DNA of 64,000 nucleotides from Streptomyces capitiformicae (GCF_002214185.1 NZ_CP022161.1:2727767-2791766), one strand, 5' to 3'. Shown: positions 13,299 to 22,241, numbered from the stretch's first letter. Numbers and translations are program-made. Notes: generated by a model from the letters alone, not told the origin.

Positions 13299-15872
13299 TC
13301 AGGCGTCGAGTCGCTCGACGGTGTGCCAGTCGCGGTCGATCTGGGTCAACTTTCCGAGCCGCTCCAGCCGCCTCGTGGCGTTGGCGACGTTGGGCGGCTT
13401 CAGGGAGGTGACCTCCGCGATCTGCTTGTTGCGGCGGGCGCCGCGGTCGACGGCGTGCCAGACGAGCTCGGAACGGCTGGGCGGCACCAGGGCGTCCAGG
13501 TCTTCGTCCTCGAGGTCTTCGGCGTCCAGGTTCACGCCGGCCGGGATGGCCGGGACCGGGGCGAGGTCGACGACGGTGGTGTTCTTGCAGCGCTTTTCCT
13601 GCTCCTGCTTGACCAGGTCGCGCAGGAACTGTTCTTCCTCGCCGGCGTCCATGTGCCGGTACTCGTCCCGCCGCAGGTAGGCGATGCCGGCAGGGCTCAT
13701 GTCGGCGATGGCGTCTGCCTCGGCCTGAGTGAGGGTCGGGCGGGGCAGTTCGCGGGCGATGCGCACCGGGTTGGGGTGGAACATCATGCGGGACTGGGTG
13801 TACTGGTCGGAGCCGTCGGCGATGTAGCCCAGGCCGCCGGTGCCAGCGCCGTTGGGGAACTTCTCCGGGATCGGCTCCAGACGGAACTTGGGTGTCCTGG
13901 ATCCGAGCGACATCACGTCGACGTCCGCGCGTGCGGTGCGGAACAGGGCGATGTTGCCGGACTGGAGCATGTCGCGGATGGCGTTGGCGTGCTTGTTGGT
14001 TCCGATGGAGTCGAGGTTGGGGATCTGCACGTAGACCCGGGCGCCGATGCCGGCGGACCGGGTCTGGCGGCCCAGGTTGGACACGCTGCCCAGGAGCGGG
14101 TTGACGTGGTCCTTGAGTGGGTCCATGACCATCTCGTTGAACTCGTCCCAGGTGACTTGCATCGGGGCGAACGGCTCGCCGGGGACGAAGAAGCTGCGGC
14201 CGTCCATGATGTAGCCGTCGGCGTCCTGCCATTGCATCTTCATCTGGGTCGAGAAGCGGAACTTGCCGACGTCGACGCCGGCCTGGCCCATGAGCATGGC
14301 GCCGTAGTGGCTCTTGACCATCCAGTCGAGCACGTGGGTCCAGGAGGCGAAGCCGGCGCCGTACTTGCCGTCGGCCAGCCACCCGACGATCCCGTTGATC
14401 ATCTGGGCGATCAGGAGGGTCTCCTCCAGGCTGCTCTTGCCGGAGCCGGTGGTGCCGGAGGAGAAGGAGTGCACGGCGGACATGCCCTGCTGGCCGGTGA
14501 GCCCGAACTTCCCCTCGTTGGGGATCATCAGGCGCCAGCGGGAGGGGTCGCCGTAGATGTCCTTGCCGACCGTGACGTAGCCCCGTTCGTCCATGGCCAG
14601 CTGCTGCGGGTCCAGGGGGACGCCGTCCTGGAGCGGGTTGATGGACATCTCGTTGACCTCGATGCGGCGGGCGTCGATCACCCGCAGGTGCAGGTGGGAG
14701 ACCGCGTCCTCGCCGTCCATGTCCAAGGCCTGGGCTATGGCGAGGGGCTGCACGTCGGCGACCGAGGAGCCCCGGCGCGGCATCAGCAGCTTGAAGCGCC
14801 GGCCGAACTCGGTCTCCTCCGCGTCGTACAGCTCGCTGCCGTGGTAGGGGTTGTACTCCTCCCACACGGCCGACAGGTCGTCCATGTCCAGCTCGCCAGT
14901 CCTGTTGCGCAGTTTGACGGTGAGCTTGGCGCGGGAAGCCGGCATGTCGTCGGGACGGTAGATGTTGACTCCCCGCGGCGGGACCTCGAACGCGATAGAG
15001 ACCGCGTCCTGGCCGACGCCGAGGGCGGGCCGGGCGGTGGTGGAGACGATGATCGCGGTCAGCCGGTCCTCGTCAAGACGGACATCGGCGAGGTGGGACG
15101 CGGGCAGCGGGCCCTGGTCGCAGGCGATCCACTCGTCCCAGCGGGCCAGGTACCAGTCGATGCCGTCCGGGTGTTCGGCCGCCGCGGGCGATGCCGAATC
15201 CGGCAGTGCCCACATCCGCGCCCCCCAGGTCGCCGCGGTGGAGGCGACGAGGAGGCGAGCCCACCAGGGCACGTCGATGTAGCTGCTGGCGGGGATCACC
15301 GCGAGAGGGCCGGCCCGCAGCGCCATTTCCGTCGGGCTGTAGCGGCGCCACCAGCCGCGCTCCCAGTCGGGAAGTCCCTTGGCCCAGATGGCGCGCAGCG
15401 CCGCGGACCGCTTGCGGTAGGCGTCGGCTTTCGCCGCGCGGACCAGGGCGGCACGGTCGTCGTGGTGGCGCCAGCCGTCGGCGATGCCGATGGTCGGCAC
15501 GAGCAGGCCGTCGGAGCCGACGGCTGGCCCGTACGCGTGGTCGAGGCCCAGGCGGCGGCGCATGCGGCGGACCCGGCGCCGGTAGCCGCGCCGGCTGCTG
15601 CGGGTCATCCAGTCCCACGGCTCTCCCTGCCCGGGCAGCCAGCGCCACGGGCCGGGGTGCATGCCGAGCGCGGCCCAGCCGGCCGCGACTCCGGTGGTGC
15701 CGAGGGTGGTGTACAGCAGTGGGTCACCGGACAGCCAGCCGGAGGCGATGCCGAGTCCGGAGCCGACGTACAGGCCCGGGTTGTGCATCTGGGCCATCCG
15801 CGCACGCAGTCCGGTCAGCTCCTGGGGAGCGGTCTCTTCCGTCTCTTCCTGGGTGGGTGTGGTCGTGGCCAT
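13299..15872 (-). CDS. TraB-like FtsK/SpoIIIE conjugative ATPase
   Basis: 857 aa, ATG at 15872. The N-terminal region has two membrane segments (about 35-75) and a further hydrophobic stretch near 190-215. The motor holds Walker A GTTGSGKSS near 474-482, followed by a long ATPase domain with WLADGKYGAGF. The last 65 residues are a winged helix (RRNKQIAEVTSLKPPNVANATRRLERLG), the place where TraB proteins recognise clt repeats. TraB hexamers pump double-stranded plasmid DNA between Streptomyces mycelia without a relaxase, which fits the lack of one here. The neighbouring small membrane proteins would be its spread partners. Confidence 0.85.
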   Translation of the reverse strand: MATTTPTQEETEETAPQELTGLRARMAQMHNPGLYVGSGLGIASGWLSGDPLLYTTLGTTGVAAGWAALGMHPGPWRWLPGQGEPWDWMTRSSRRGYRRRVRRMRRRLGLDHAYGPAVGSDGLLVPTIGIADGWRHHDDRAALVRAAKADAYRKRSAALRAIWAKGLPDWERGWWRRYSPTEMALRAGPLAVIPASSYIDVPWWARLLVASTAATWGARMWALPDSASPAAAEHPDGIDWYLARWDEWIACDQGPLPASHLADVRLDEDRLTAIIVSTTARPALGVGQDAVSIAFEVPPRGVNIYRPDDMPASRAKLTVKLRNRTGELDMDDLSAVWEEYNPYHGSELYDAEETEFGRRFKLLMPRRGSSVADVQPLAIAQALDMDGEDAVSHLHLRVIDARRIEVNEMSINPLQDGVPLDPQQLAMDERGYVTVGKDIYGDPSRWRLMIPNEGKFGLTGQQGMSAVHSFSSGTTGSGKSSLEETLLIAQMINGIVGWLADGKYGAGFASWTHVLDWMVKSHYGAMLMGQAGVDVGKFRFSTQMKMQWQDADGYIMDGRSFFVPGEPFAPMQVTWDEFNEMVMDPLKDHVNPLLGSVSNLGRQTRSAGIGARVYVQIPNLDSIGTNKHANAIRDMLQSGNIALFRTARADVDVMSLGSRTPKFRLEPIPEKFPNGAGTGGLGYIADGSDQYTQSRMMFHPNPVRIARELPRPTLTQAEADAIADMSPAGIAYLRRDEYRHMDAGEEEQFLRDLVKQEQEKRCKNTTVVDLAPVPAIPAGVNLDAEDLEDEDLDALVPPSRSELVWHAVDRGARRNKQIAEVTSLKPPNVANATRRLERLGKLTQIDRDWHTVERLDA

Positions 15873-15899
15873 CCGGTTCTTCTCCGTTTTCAGCGAAGA

Positions 15900-15936
15900 C
15901 GAAGGGCGGGACCACGGATTGCGGTCCCGCCCTTCG
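15900..15936 (-). terminator. Hairpin terminator
   Basis: Stem of 14 bp (GAAGGGCGGGACC at 15901-15913 with 15923-15935, plus the 15900/15936 pair; nine-base loop) 22 bases past the stop of the 130-aa gene and just before the TraB-like gene. Confidence 0.7.
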
Positions 15937-15958
15937 AGGTGAGGGTGGTGTCTGGTGC

Positions 15959-16351
15959 CTAACGGGGCTGGATGAACTGCCGGTCGGCCATCTTCACGGT
16001 GTGGGTGCGGTTGGCTTCCCGCATCCGGCCGTGCTCCGCTTCGGTCGCTTCCGCCAGGCCCTGGGCGTTGGCCTGCAGGGAGTCGGCGCGGCCGACGATG
16101 CCCTGGACGTTGTCCGCCATGGCCTCCGACAGCGTGAAGACCTCCATGTAGGCGGTCGTGGTCGGCTCGTCGACCTCCAGCTTGGTCATCGCCTCGGACA
16201 GGTACTTCGCCGATTCGGCGCGGTCGTGGTAGCGCTTCTCCAGCCGCTCCACGGCCCGCTTGGTCAGGGCGGCTCGGACCCCGTACGCCGTCGCCCTGGC
16301 CAGGATGGCGGCGACGGTGACGATCGAACCAACAGCCTTTCCTGCGCTCAT
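15959..16351 (-). CDS. Helical membrane-anchored protein
   Basis: 130 aa, ATG at 16351. A hydrophobic N-terminus (KAVGSIVTVAAILARATAYGV) is followed by a nearly all-helical region likely to form a coiled coil (residues 35-115, EKRYHDRAESAKYLSEAMTK and later repeats). It starts two bases after the stop of the 486-aa gene, so both are one operon. Position suggests a mating-apparatus partner; no family recognised. Confidence 0.6.
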   Translation of the reverse strand: MSAGKAVGSIVTVAAILARATAYGVRAALTKRAVERLEKRYHDRAESAKYLSEAMTKLEVDEPTTTAYMEVFTLSEAMADNVQGIVGRADSLQANAQGLAEATEAEHGRMREANRTHTVKMADRQFIQPR

Positions 16352-16353
16352 GG

Positions 16354-17814
16354 TCAGGCTCCCCTCGTCTCGTAGACCTCGGTGTGGGCGGAGGTGTCCT
16401 CGGAGTCGACGGCGTCGCTGATGTACGCCTCGCGTTCGGCGACCTCCTCCATGTCCAGGGCGATGTCGTAGTAGACGCCCTGGCCTGCGATCAGGTGGCC
16501 CTTGGCCTGCACGACCTTCTCGTCTTGGGCGATCGTGTTCTTCTTGAGCTCGTCGAGATGGGTGCCCATCCCCTGGTAGTCCTCCAGGCAGCTGGTGACC
16601 CAGGCCTGGAGGGACGTCCCGAATCCCGTGGCTTTCATCTGCGCGAGCAGGGTGTCACCGCGTCCGACCTCCCGATCGGCGCGGGCTTTGATCCGGTCGC
16701 AGCTCTGCGAGTCCTCCTTGCACATCAGGGAGAGCTCGTCGCTCTCCTCCGCGACGGACTCGTACGTCACCTCTGCTGCCATACGCCCAACTCCTCCACC
16801 GGCTGCAGCCGGTTCGCTGTCTCGGATCGGTCCCGACGCGGTGCCTTCGGGCGCCGCCGCCGGGCTTTCGGGTTCGGCGGCCGGGCTTTCGGGCCCGGCT
16901 GCCGCGTCTTCGGGTGCCGGCGCGGCGCCTTCCGGGTGCGCCGGGGCTGGCGCGGGTTCCGTTTCGGGTGCGCCGGGCGGTTCCTCGGAGCTCTTCGATT
17001 CCGAGGTGTCCTTGGTTTCGGCGGCGGCGGGCTCGGGTTCGACCGCCGCGTCCTTGGTTTCGGGTCCGGCCGTGGCCTCTTCGGGAGCCGGTGAGGCATC
17101 CGGTGCGGGAGCCGCGGGCTCCTTCGCCGACGCCTCTGCAGCCCCATCTGGCGGCGTTTCAGGGCCTGTTGAGGGCTCCGGGGCCCCCGGGGAGCCGTCG
17201 CCGCCTACGGGAGGCGCTGTGGCCCCCTCAGACGGCTTCGCGGTGCCGTCCGGCTCCGGGGGCTCGGTCTCCTCCTTGGGCCTCTCCAGCGAGACGCCCT
17301 TGCCCTTTTCCTTGCCGCTGTCGTCCCCCGCCGTCGGCGGATGCGCCGGGATCGGTGGCGCGTCCGGCGGGAGCGGCAGCGGCTCGTGCACCGGGGCCGG
17401 GTCGTCATGGCCCGCGGCGCGGCGGCGCTTGCGGTATTCCCGCAGGGCGCCCCGGCCGGTGTCCTGGCCCCAGGCCACGCCTCGCGCGGCCCACCCTCCG
17501 GCGCGGCGCCCCATCGGGGTCGCCACACGCTCGACGCGGGTGTGTCCGCGGTAGCCCGAACGGAACGCCTCCGGCAGCGTGAGCACCTGATCGCGCTCCG
17601 AGGCCGGCGGCTCCTTCCAGGGCGAGACGCCCGCCTTGGGTTCGGCCGGCGCAGAGACCCCGTGCTTGTCGGCGATCTTCTGCACGGCCTTCTCGTGCCG
17701 CGTCCGTTCCCTCAGGATGTCCCGCTGCGCCGGGGACAGCCCGACCTTTGCCTGCTCGCTCTGCGCGCCCGCCGTGTACACGAGCCATGCGCACGCGAGA
17801 AGCAGCAATTCCAT
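16354..17814 (-). CDS. TM-anchored protein with long Pro/Glu/Ala-rich linker
   Basis: 486 aa, ATG at 17814. Residues 1-18 are a TM anchor, and 25-140 are basic and helical. Residues 150-345 are a low-complexity Pro/Glu/Ala spacer with repeats such as PAAEPESPAAAPE. The final 140 residues form a helical domain (SLMCKEDSQSCDRIKARADRE, then ITSCLEDY-like and helix-rich). The layout (anchor, extended acidic linker, helical head) suits a protein that spans a cell-envelope gap or tethers a partner. It is the first gene of a pair with the 130-aa protein. Function unknown. Confidence 0.6.
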   Translation of the reverse strand: MELLLLACAWLVYTAGAQSEQAKVGLSPAQRDILRERTRHEKAVQKIADKHGVSAPAEPKAGVSPWKEPPASERDQVLTLPEAFRSGYRGHTRVERVATPMGRRAGGWAARGVAWGQDTGRGALREYRKRRRAAGHDDPAPVHEPLPLPPDAPPIPAHPPTAGDDSGKEKGKGVSLERPKEETEPPEPDGTAKPSEGATAPPVGGDGSPGAPEPSTGPETPPDGAAEASAKEPAAPAPDASPAPEEATAGPETKDAAVEPEPAAAETKDTSESKSSEEPPGAPETEPAPAPAHPEGAAPAPEDAAAGPESPAAEPESPAAAPEGTASGPIRDSEPAAAGGGVGRMAAEVTYESVAEESDELSLMCKEDSQSCDRIKARADREVGRGDTLLAQMKATGFGTSLQAWVTSCLEDYQGMGTHLDELKKNTIAQDEKVVQAKGHLIAGQGVYYDIALDMEEVAEREAYISDAVDSEDTSAHTEVYETRGA

Positions 17815-17931
17815 TGCTTTCCCCTCACGGTCTGCGACCGGGGGAGTGAACGCCTGCCCTCGTGCGCGTACGTACGCGCGTAGGGGCGGGTCGAGTTCAT
17901 CTCTCCCCCGGGTGAATGAATGGGTGAACGA

Positions 17932-18303
17932 TCACCATGTGTGACGAACAGTGATCTGCTGGAGGGTGTCGCTCACCTCGCGCCAGGCACGGTTGGCGAC
18001 CACCGGATCGACCCTCTGCAGCACGCTGCGCAGCCGATCCAAACGCTTGGTGGCGCCCTCCTTGGGCGACCGTTTGTCCGCCCGTTTGATCTCGTCGGTC
18101 CAGTACGCAGATCCGCGCGTCGAGTGACGGTCGGTGGTCCGCTGGAGGGTGTCGACGACCTCTCGCCAGGCGCGGTCGGCGACCGACGGGTCAGCCTCCT
18201 TCAGCAGTCCGCGCAGCCGGTCCAGCCGCCTGGTCGCACCCGCCTTGGGAGACCGCTCGTCCGCCCGTCTTACCTGTTTTGTCCAGTACGCGGTTCCGCC
18301 CAC
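17932..18303 (-). CDS. Protein made of two tandem copies of one domain
   Basis: 123 aa, GTG at 18303. The sequence is an internal duplication of about 60 residues: both halves run AYWT....RAD.RSPK.GAT.RLDRLR, then DP.VA.RAWREV.DTLQ. The repeat is helical and basic, so a DNA or RNA-binding tandem module is plausible. GGAGG precedes the start by about 11 bases. No known family recognised. Confidence 0.6.
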   Translation of the reverse strand: MGGTAYWTKQVRRADERSPKAGATRRLDRLRGLLKEADPSVADRAWREVVDTLQRTTDRHSTRGSAYWTDEIKRADKRSPKEGATKRLDRLRSVLQRVDPVVANRAWREVSDTLQQITVRHTW

Positions 18304-18544
18304 GTCTTCGTGATCCTCCGTTCGATCGCTGGGTCATACGGGGTCAAAACGGCCGGGCGGCTCACAGGCTGCGATGCCCGATCTCCCGGCCGCTGTTTGT
18401 GCTGGTCACCCCCCGATTCAGCTTCCTGACGGGCAGGTTGGGTGAGAGGGTGGGACCCGGCGCTTCGGCGCCTTCACCGTGTCCCCGAGGTGTTGACGTC
18501 ATCTCGGGGGCCGGTGGAACCGTCGACGCAGTTCGTACAGGCCG

Positions 18545-20224
18545 CTACGCAGCCTTGTAGCCGCTGGCGAGGAGTTCGGCGGCCTCCTGGCGGTACCGCG
18601 AAGCGGTGTCGGTGGACGACACGGCCATCTCGCGCTGGATGTCGGCGAGCAGCACCTGGTCTGCGTTGCCACCTGCGGCGATGACCATCCTGGCGACCTT
18701 GCGGACCGCACGCTCGCGCGGCGTGAGCTTCGCGGCGTCCTCGATTTCGATCGCCCGCCGCTCGACTTCGGCAGCGGCGAGCCGCTTTTCGGCGGCGGCC
18801 ATCGCGGCTTCGGCCTCGCGCTGCCCGGCTTCCTCCACGTTGGCCCGGGCAACTGCCGCACGCTCTTCTTCCTCCGCCGCCAGCCGGTCGGCTTCGACGA
18901 CGCGGCGCCGCGTTTCGGCGGCGGCCAACTCCTCTTCGGCTGCGGCCTTGTCGGCTTCGGCTGCACGCTGGCGGGCCTCGGCGGTGGTCGCCGTCTCGAT
19001 CGCCTGAGCCTCCTCCGCGGCGACCCGGTCGGCCTCCTCCGTAGCCCTCCGCATCTCGGCGGCCTCCGCCTCCAGTTCGGCCGCGCGCACGTCGGCGGCG
19101 GCCTTCGCCTCACGCGCCTCGGACTCCTGGCGCTCCGCCTCCGCCTGGCGGGCCCGGGCCTCGAGGATGACGGCGGTCTCCAACTCCTGCTCCTCCCGCT
19201 GAGCGGCCCGCTCAGCGGCGCTGACCTGGGCGCGAGCGTGTGCACGGGCCTGGCCCGTCTCGCCCTCCACACGGGCGCGGATGGCTTCGAGCTGGCCATC
19301 GGCCTCCAGGCGCCGGCCTTCAGCCTGCTTCTGCTCGATCTCCCGGCGGGTGGCCGCCTCCAGGCGCCGGCGCTCGGCTTCCTCCGCCCGCTTCTCCGCC
19401 TCGCGTTCCTGCTGTTCAGGCAGCGCGAGCGCCTCGGAGACGGTATAGCCGTAGGCAGCCATCTTCATCGGCAGCCGCTCGTCCTCAGTCGCCTTGCTCA
19501 GATCGCCGTTGTACTTGCGTGTGAGCCACTGCTTGTAGGCGATGAGCTCCTGCTCACGCCGGACCATCTCCGGGTAGCTGGTGACCCCGTTCAGCCTCAT
19601 CCGGCGGTAGAACTTCGGGGTGGCGAGCGGGGAGAGGATGAAGCGGTGCAGCGGGATCCGGTCAGTCGCAGTTCCCGCCTCCAGCCTGGCCTTTTGGATG
19701 ATCAGGCGGCGAGCGGCCTCCACCCCGACCACAAAGAGGACCGGCATGACGCCGTGCGAGGCGGCCTTGACCAGATCGGCGGCGATCTGGCCCTGTGAGC
19801 TGGCGTTGAACCAGATCGTCGCGCCCGTCATGCAGTGCGCGGCCAGCCTCAGCAGCGGCCACGGGGTGCCCTTGCGGATCAGGTAGAGGTCCAGCGCGAG
19901 GAACGCGATGATCGACGCGTCCACACCGACCGGGAACCAGGGCGCGAGCCGCTCGCTGAACCCCCAGCTCAGGGCCACCTTTGCCAAGGTGCTGTAGGAC
20001 ATGGCGAAGCCAATGCCGCCGACCACCGTGCCGCCGATCGCGGCAACGAAGGACAGGGCGGTCATCAGGCGGTCGCGCTTGGGCTTGATCGGCTTCCGCT
20101 CTTCCGCGCTCGAAACGGTCCCGCGTGCATCCGAAACGAAATCGGCTGCCTCCGAAGCGGGGGTCCGCGCGTGCGAAACGGGGGTCTCGTGTGCCGCCTT
20201 CTGCGGCACTTCGGTGATCGTCAT
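18545..20224 (-). CDS. DUF2637 (SpdB-like) membrane protein with coiled coil and HTH
   Basis: 559 aa, ATG at 20224. Residues 50-190 are a four-TM DUF2637 domain (AIGGTVVGGIGFAMSYSTLA, WFPVGVDASIIAFLALDLYL), the family of plasmid spread protein SpdB. Residues 270-490 are a very long Ala/Glu/Arg coiled coil. The last 60 (LTPRERAVRKVARMVIAAGG, then TDTASRYRQEAAELLASGY) look like a helix-turn-helix. The N-terminal 45 residues have a seven-residue VS.A rhythm because DNA iterons with 21-bp spacing lie in the coding sequence. Likely acts in intramycelial spread of element DNA. Confidence 0.8.
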   Translation of the reverse strand: MTITEVPQKAAHETPVSHARTPASEAADFVSDARGTVSSAEERKPIKPKRDRLMTALSFVAAIGGTVVGGIGFAMSYSTLAKVALSWGFSERLAPWFPVGVDASIIAFLALDLYLIRKGTPWPLLRLAAHCMTGATIWFNASSQGQIAADLVKAASHGVMPVLFVVGVEAARRLIIQKARLEAGTATDRIPLHRFILSPLATPKFYRRMRLNGVTSYPEMVRREQELIAYKQWLTRKYNGDLSKATEDERLPMKMAAYGYTVSEALALPEQQEREAEKRAEEAERRRLEAATRREIEQKQAEGRRLEADGQLEAIRARVEGETGQARAHARAQVSAAERAAQREEQELETAVILEARARQAEAERQESEAREAKAAADVRAAELEAEAAEMRRATEEADRVAAEEAQAIETATTAEARQRAAEADKAAAEEELAAAETRRRVVEADRLAAEEEERAAVARANVEEAGQREAEAAMAAAEKRLAAAEVERRAIEIEDAAKLTPRERAVRKVARMVIAAGGNADQVLLADIQREMAVSSTDTASRYRQEAAELLASGYKAA

Positions 20225-20413
20225 GATGGCCTCCGGAAGGGGCGGTTCAGGGTGTGCTCGAAACAGTGAGGGCCGCTCCCGAAACGGCAGTCGCCGGAGC
20301 CGAAACGAGCTCCGAGGCGCCGACGCGCCCCCGAAACCGGGCTATGGCGAGAGGCCATCCCGCCCGGGACGGACGCGGGTTCCGGGGAGCGTCGACAGGT
20401 GGGGGCGAAACAG
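20111..20413. repeat. CGAAACG iterons, 21-bp spacing
   Basis: CGAAACGR-type octamers start at 20111, 20132, 20153 (CGAAGCGG) and 20174, each exactly 21 bases apart. They recur at 20259, 20280 and 20301, again 21 apart, with further copies at 20332 and 20406. The first block lies inside the N-terminal codons of the DUF2637 gene, the second in its upstream gap (20225-20628, no gene). Two-turn spacing places all sites on one face of the helix, as in replication-initiator, TraB clt or partition sites. Confidence 0.75.
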
Positions 20414-20508
20414 CCGGCAGTTCCTGGAGAGCGGGCACGAAGCTCAGGCTTCGGCGGGGGACTGCACACCGGGCCGGGCACGAAATGGTCCTGCTGGGAG
20501 AGCAGGAG

Positions 20509-20536
20509 GGCCGACCTCCCACGGAGGAGGTCGGCC
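20509..20536 (-). terminator. Hairpin in front of iteron region
   Basis: 11-bp perfect stem GGCCGACCTCC / GGAGGTCGGCC with a six-base loop, about 93 bases after the stop of the 46-aa gene on the minus strand; probable terminator. The preceding GAAATGGTCCTGCTG (20482-20496) recurs at 23619-23633. Confidence 0.55.
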
Positions 20537-20628
20537 GTGGAGCGCAGGATCGAGGGAACGCCCCTGCAACTCCCCGCCGTCCCCGCCCAGGTGGTCGGCG
20601 GGGGCGACAGGCAACACAGGGAAGCAGG

Positions 20629-20769
20629 TCAGTTCTGGCCGTCCGGGCGCTGCTCCGTGGGCCGATCGGTGCCGAAGAACTGCCGGATGAACGGCTGCTT
20701 CGGGTTGGCGACCAGGACGAGCGCGGTGCCGCCGAACACGACCAGGACGAGGAGGAGCGCGATCGGCAT
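20629..20769 (-). CDS. 46-aa single-TM protein
   Basis: ATG at 20769 with GGAAGG about nine bases upstream. Residues 2-20 (PIALLLVLVVFGGTALVLV) are one TM helix; the rest is polar (PFIRQFFGTDRPTEQ). It lies 41 bases downstream of the 324-aa gene. Such tiny membrane proteins are frequent in Streptomyces transfer regions; function unknown. Confidence 0.55.
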   Translation of the reverse strand: MPIALLLVLVVFGGTALVLVANPKQPFIRQFFGTDRPTEQRPDGQN

Positions 20770-20810
20770 GACAGATGGCCTTCCGTGGTCGGATCGCCGT
20801 GGAGCCGCGA

Positions 20811-21785
20811 TCAGAGGAGTGCCGCCCAGGTCGAGGCGTACTCGTCGATTTCGGCCTCGGTGACCGAGAGCTTCACAGCGGCGGCGCGGAGGTTCGAGCA
20901 GAGCTGGAGGAAGTCCTCGGGCGGCTCGACCTTCTCGCGGCGCATTGCCGCGCACCGGCCGGTCGCCATGGCCGCGAGCAGCCGGGCGTGATGCCGCTGT
21001 GCGTCGTCGGTGTCCAGGCCGTGCTCATCTTCGGTGCCCGTCGGGTACAGGTGGCTGTCCGCGATCGGCCAGCTGACGACCGTGATGAGGGCGGACTCGG
21101 TGGCGGCCATGCGCGTGATGACGCTGTCACGGCGGGCGGCCTGCTCGGTTCCGAACGCCGCGATCGGCCGGCCCCGGAGCAGGAGGTGCACCTGGCTGCG
21201 GTCCGGCCACGGCTCCTGCACGGGCAGCGGGTACAGCGAGTACGGCATCGGCCCGGGCATCTCGGAGCAGCTGCGGTCCTGGCACCAGCCCTCCGGGGGA
21301 GCGCCGTCGGCATGGGCTTGGCGCACGGCAGCCTCGCTCCAGCGGTGCACGGAACGGATCTGCCCCTGGTGAACGTAGACGTGCACGTAGGGAAGGCGCG
21401 CGCTCTCCCCGCTCTCGGCCGCGGCCGGAGGTGACTCCGGTTCGACGGAGGCGGTGGGGGACGTGCTGTAAGGCTCGCCGCTGTGCAGCCGCTTCACATC
21501 GAGACCGAGGCCCTGGGCGTGCCGGACGAGCGAGGCGGCGATGTCGAGGATGGCATCCCGCTGCCGGGCGTCCGGCTGGGTGAGCGTCGCCGCGATCTCG
21601 GCCCCGGCCTGTCGGGCGTCCTCCAGGTCCTCGGCCGTGCGCGCGGCGTCGTCCTTCCCGCTCTGCGCGTTCTTCAACTTCGCGCGGAGGTCGGCGAGTT
21701 CGGTTTCGAGGCCGGGAATCCTCTCGGCCTCGGTCACCGCCTCCTGGAAACGACGGTGGGTGCCGCTCGTGATGACACGGAGCAT
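20811..21785 (-). CDS. Hypothetical protein with N-terminal coiled coil
   Basis: 324 aa, ATG at 21785. Residues 10-65 form a coiled coil (AVTEAERIPGLETELADLRAK). A variable linker follows, then a mixed domain from about 130 with strands PYVHVYVHQGQIRSV and VHLLLRGRPIAAFG, and a helical end. CQDRSCSE near 170 could bind metal. The N-terminal coiled coil followed by a compact domain is seen in several Streptomyces plasmid proteins without known function. Confidence 0.6.
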   Translation of the reverse strand: MLRVITSGTHRRFQEAVTEAERIPGLETELADLRAKLKNAQSGKDDAARTAEDLEDARQAGAEIAATLTQPDARQRDAILDIAASLVRHAQGLGLDVKRLHSGEPYSTSPTASVEPESPPAAAESGESARLPYVHVYVHQGQIRSVHRWSEAAVRQAHADGAPPEGWCQDRSCSEMPGPMPYSLYPLPVQEPWPDRSQVHLLLRGRPIAAFGTEQAARRDSVITRMAATESALITVVSWPIADSHLYPTGTEDEHGLDTDDAQRHHARLLAAMATGRCAAMRREKVEPPEDFLQLCSNLRAAAVKLSVTEAEIDEYASTWAALL

Positions 21786-21840
21786 GGTTCTCCCCCTTAT
21801 ACCTGTGGCCGTGCCGTCCGGGCTGTCCGGCTCTCTTCGA

Positions 21841-21877
21841 CCCCGTCCGTGCCGGCGCCGGGCCGGAACGGACGGGG
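21841..21877 (-). terminator. Hairpin terminator
   Basis: CCCCGTCCGT (21841-21850) pairs perfectly with ACGGACGGGG (21868-21877), with a further small stem inside the loop, 11 bases after the stop of the DUF5999 gene. Confidence 0.65.
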
Positions 21878-21887
21878 GAGACAGCCG

Positions 21888-22241
21888 TCAGACCGACGGG
21901 TGGTCCGCAGGAACGTTGGCACGGTCGCGGTCCGAGGCCAGGGCGAACCGGTGCATCGCCGCGGCCGCGCTGGTCTTCCCGCTGCCGGACGTGCCGCCGA
22001 TGAGCACGCTGGTGTCCGCGAAGCGGATGGAGAGGGGAGCGGGCGTGTCCGTGGGCCGGTGCGGCGCGATGACCCGTCCGTCGGGCAGCAGTTCACCCGT
22101 GTCCTCGAAAACGACGGACCCGTTGCACAGCAGGCTCCATCCCTGCTCCGGGTGACTGGCAATGACGCGGGCCGCCTCGCGATCGGGACTGTCGGCGGTC
22201 GGGCAGAGCGGGGTGTGGTTGCACGGGGTGTTCGCGACCAT
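21888..22241 (-). CDS. DUF5999 protein with extra Walker A tail
   Basis: 117 aa, ATG at 22241 with GGGAG seven bases upstream. Residues 5-70 are the DUF5999 pattern common in Streptomyces (C.H.P.CP.ADS.DREAA, then HPEQGWSLLCNG, then FEDTGELLPDGR.IAPHRP). Normal members stop near 65-70 residues. This one continues for about 45 more, with a strand and a P-loop (GGTSGSGKTS) but no room for a Walker B or full ATPase core. It is either a fused fragment of a larger NTPase or a small nucleotide-binding tail. Confidence 0.75.
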   Translation of the reverse strand: MVANTPCNHTPLCPTADSPDREAARVIASHPEQGWSLLCNGSVVFEDTGELLPDGRVIAPHRPTDTPAPLSIRFADTSVLIGGTSGSGKTSAAAAMHRFALASDRDRANVPADHPSV

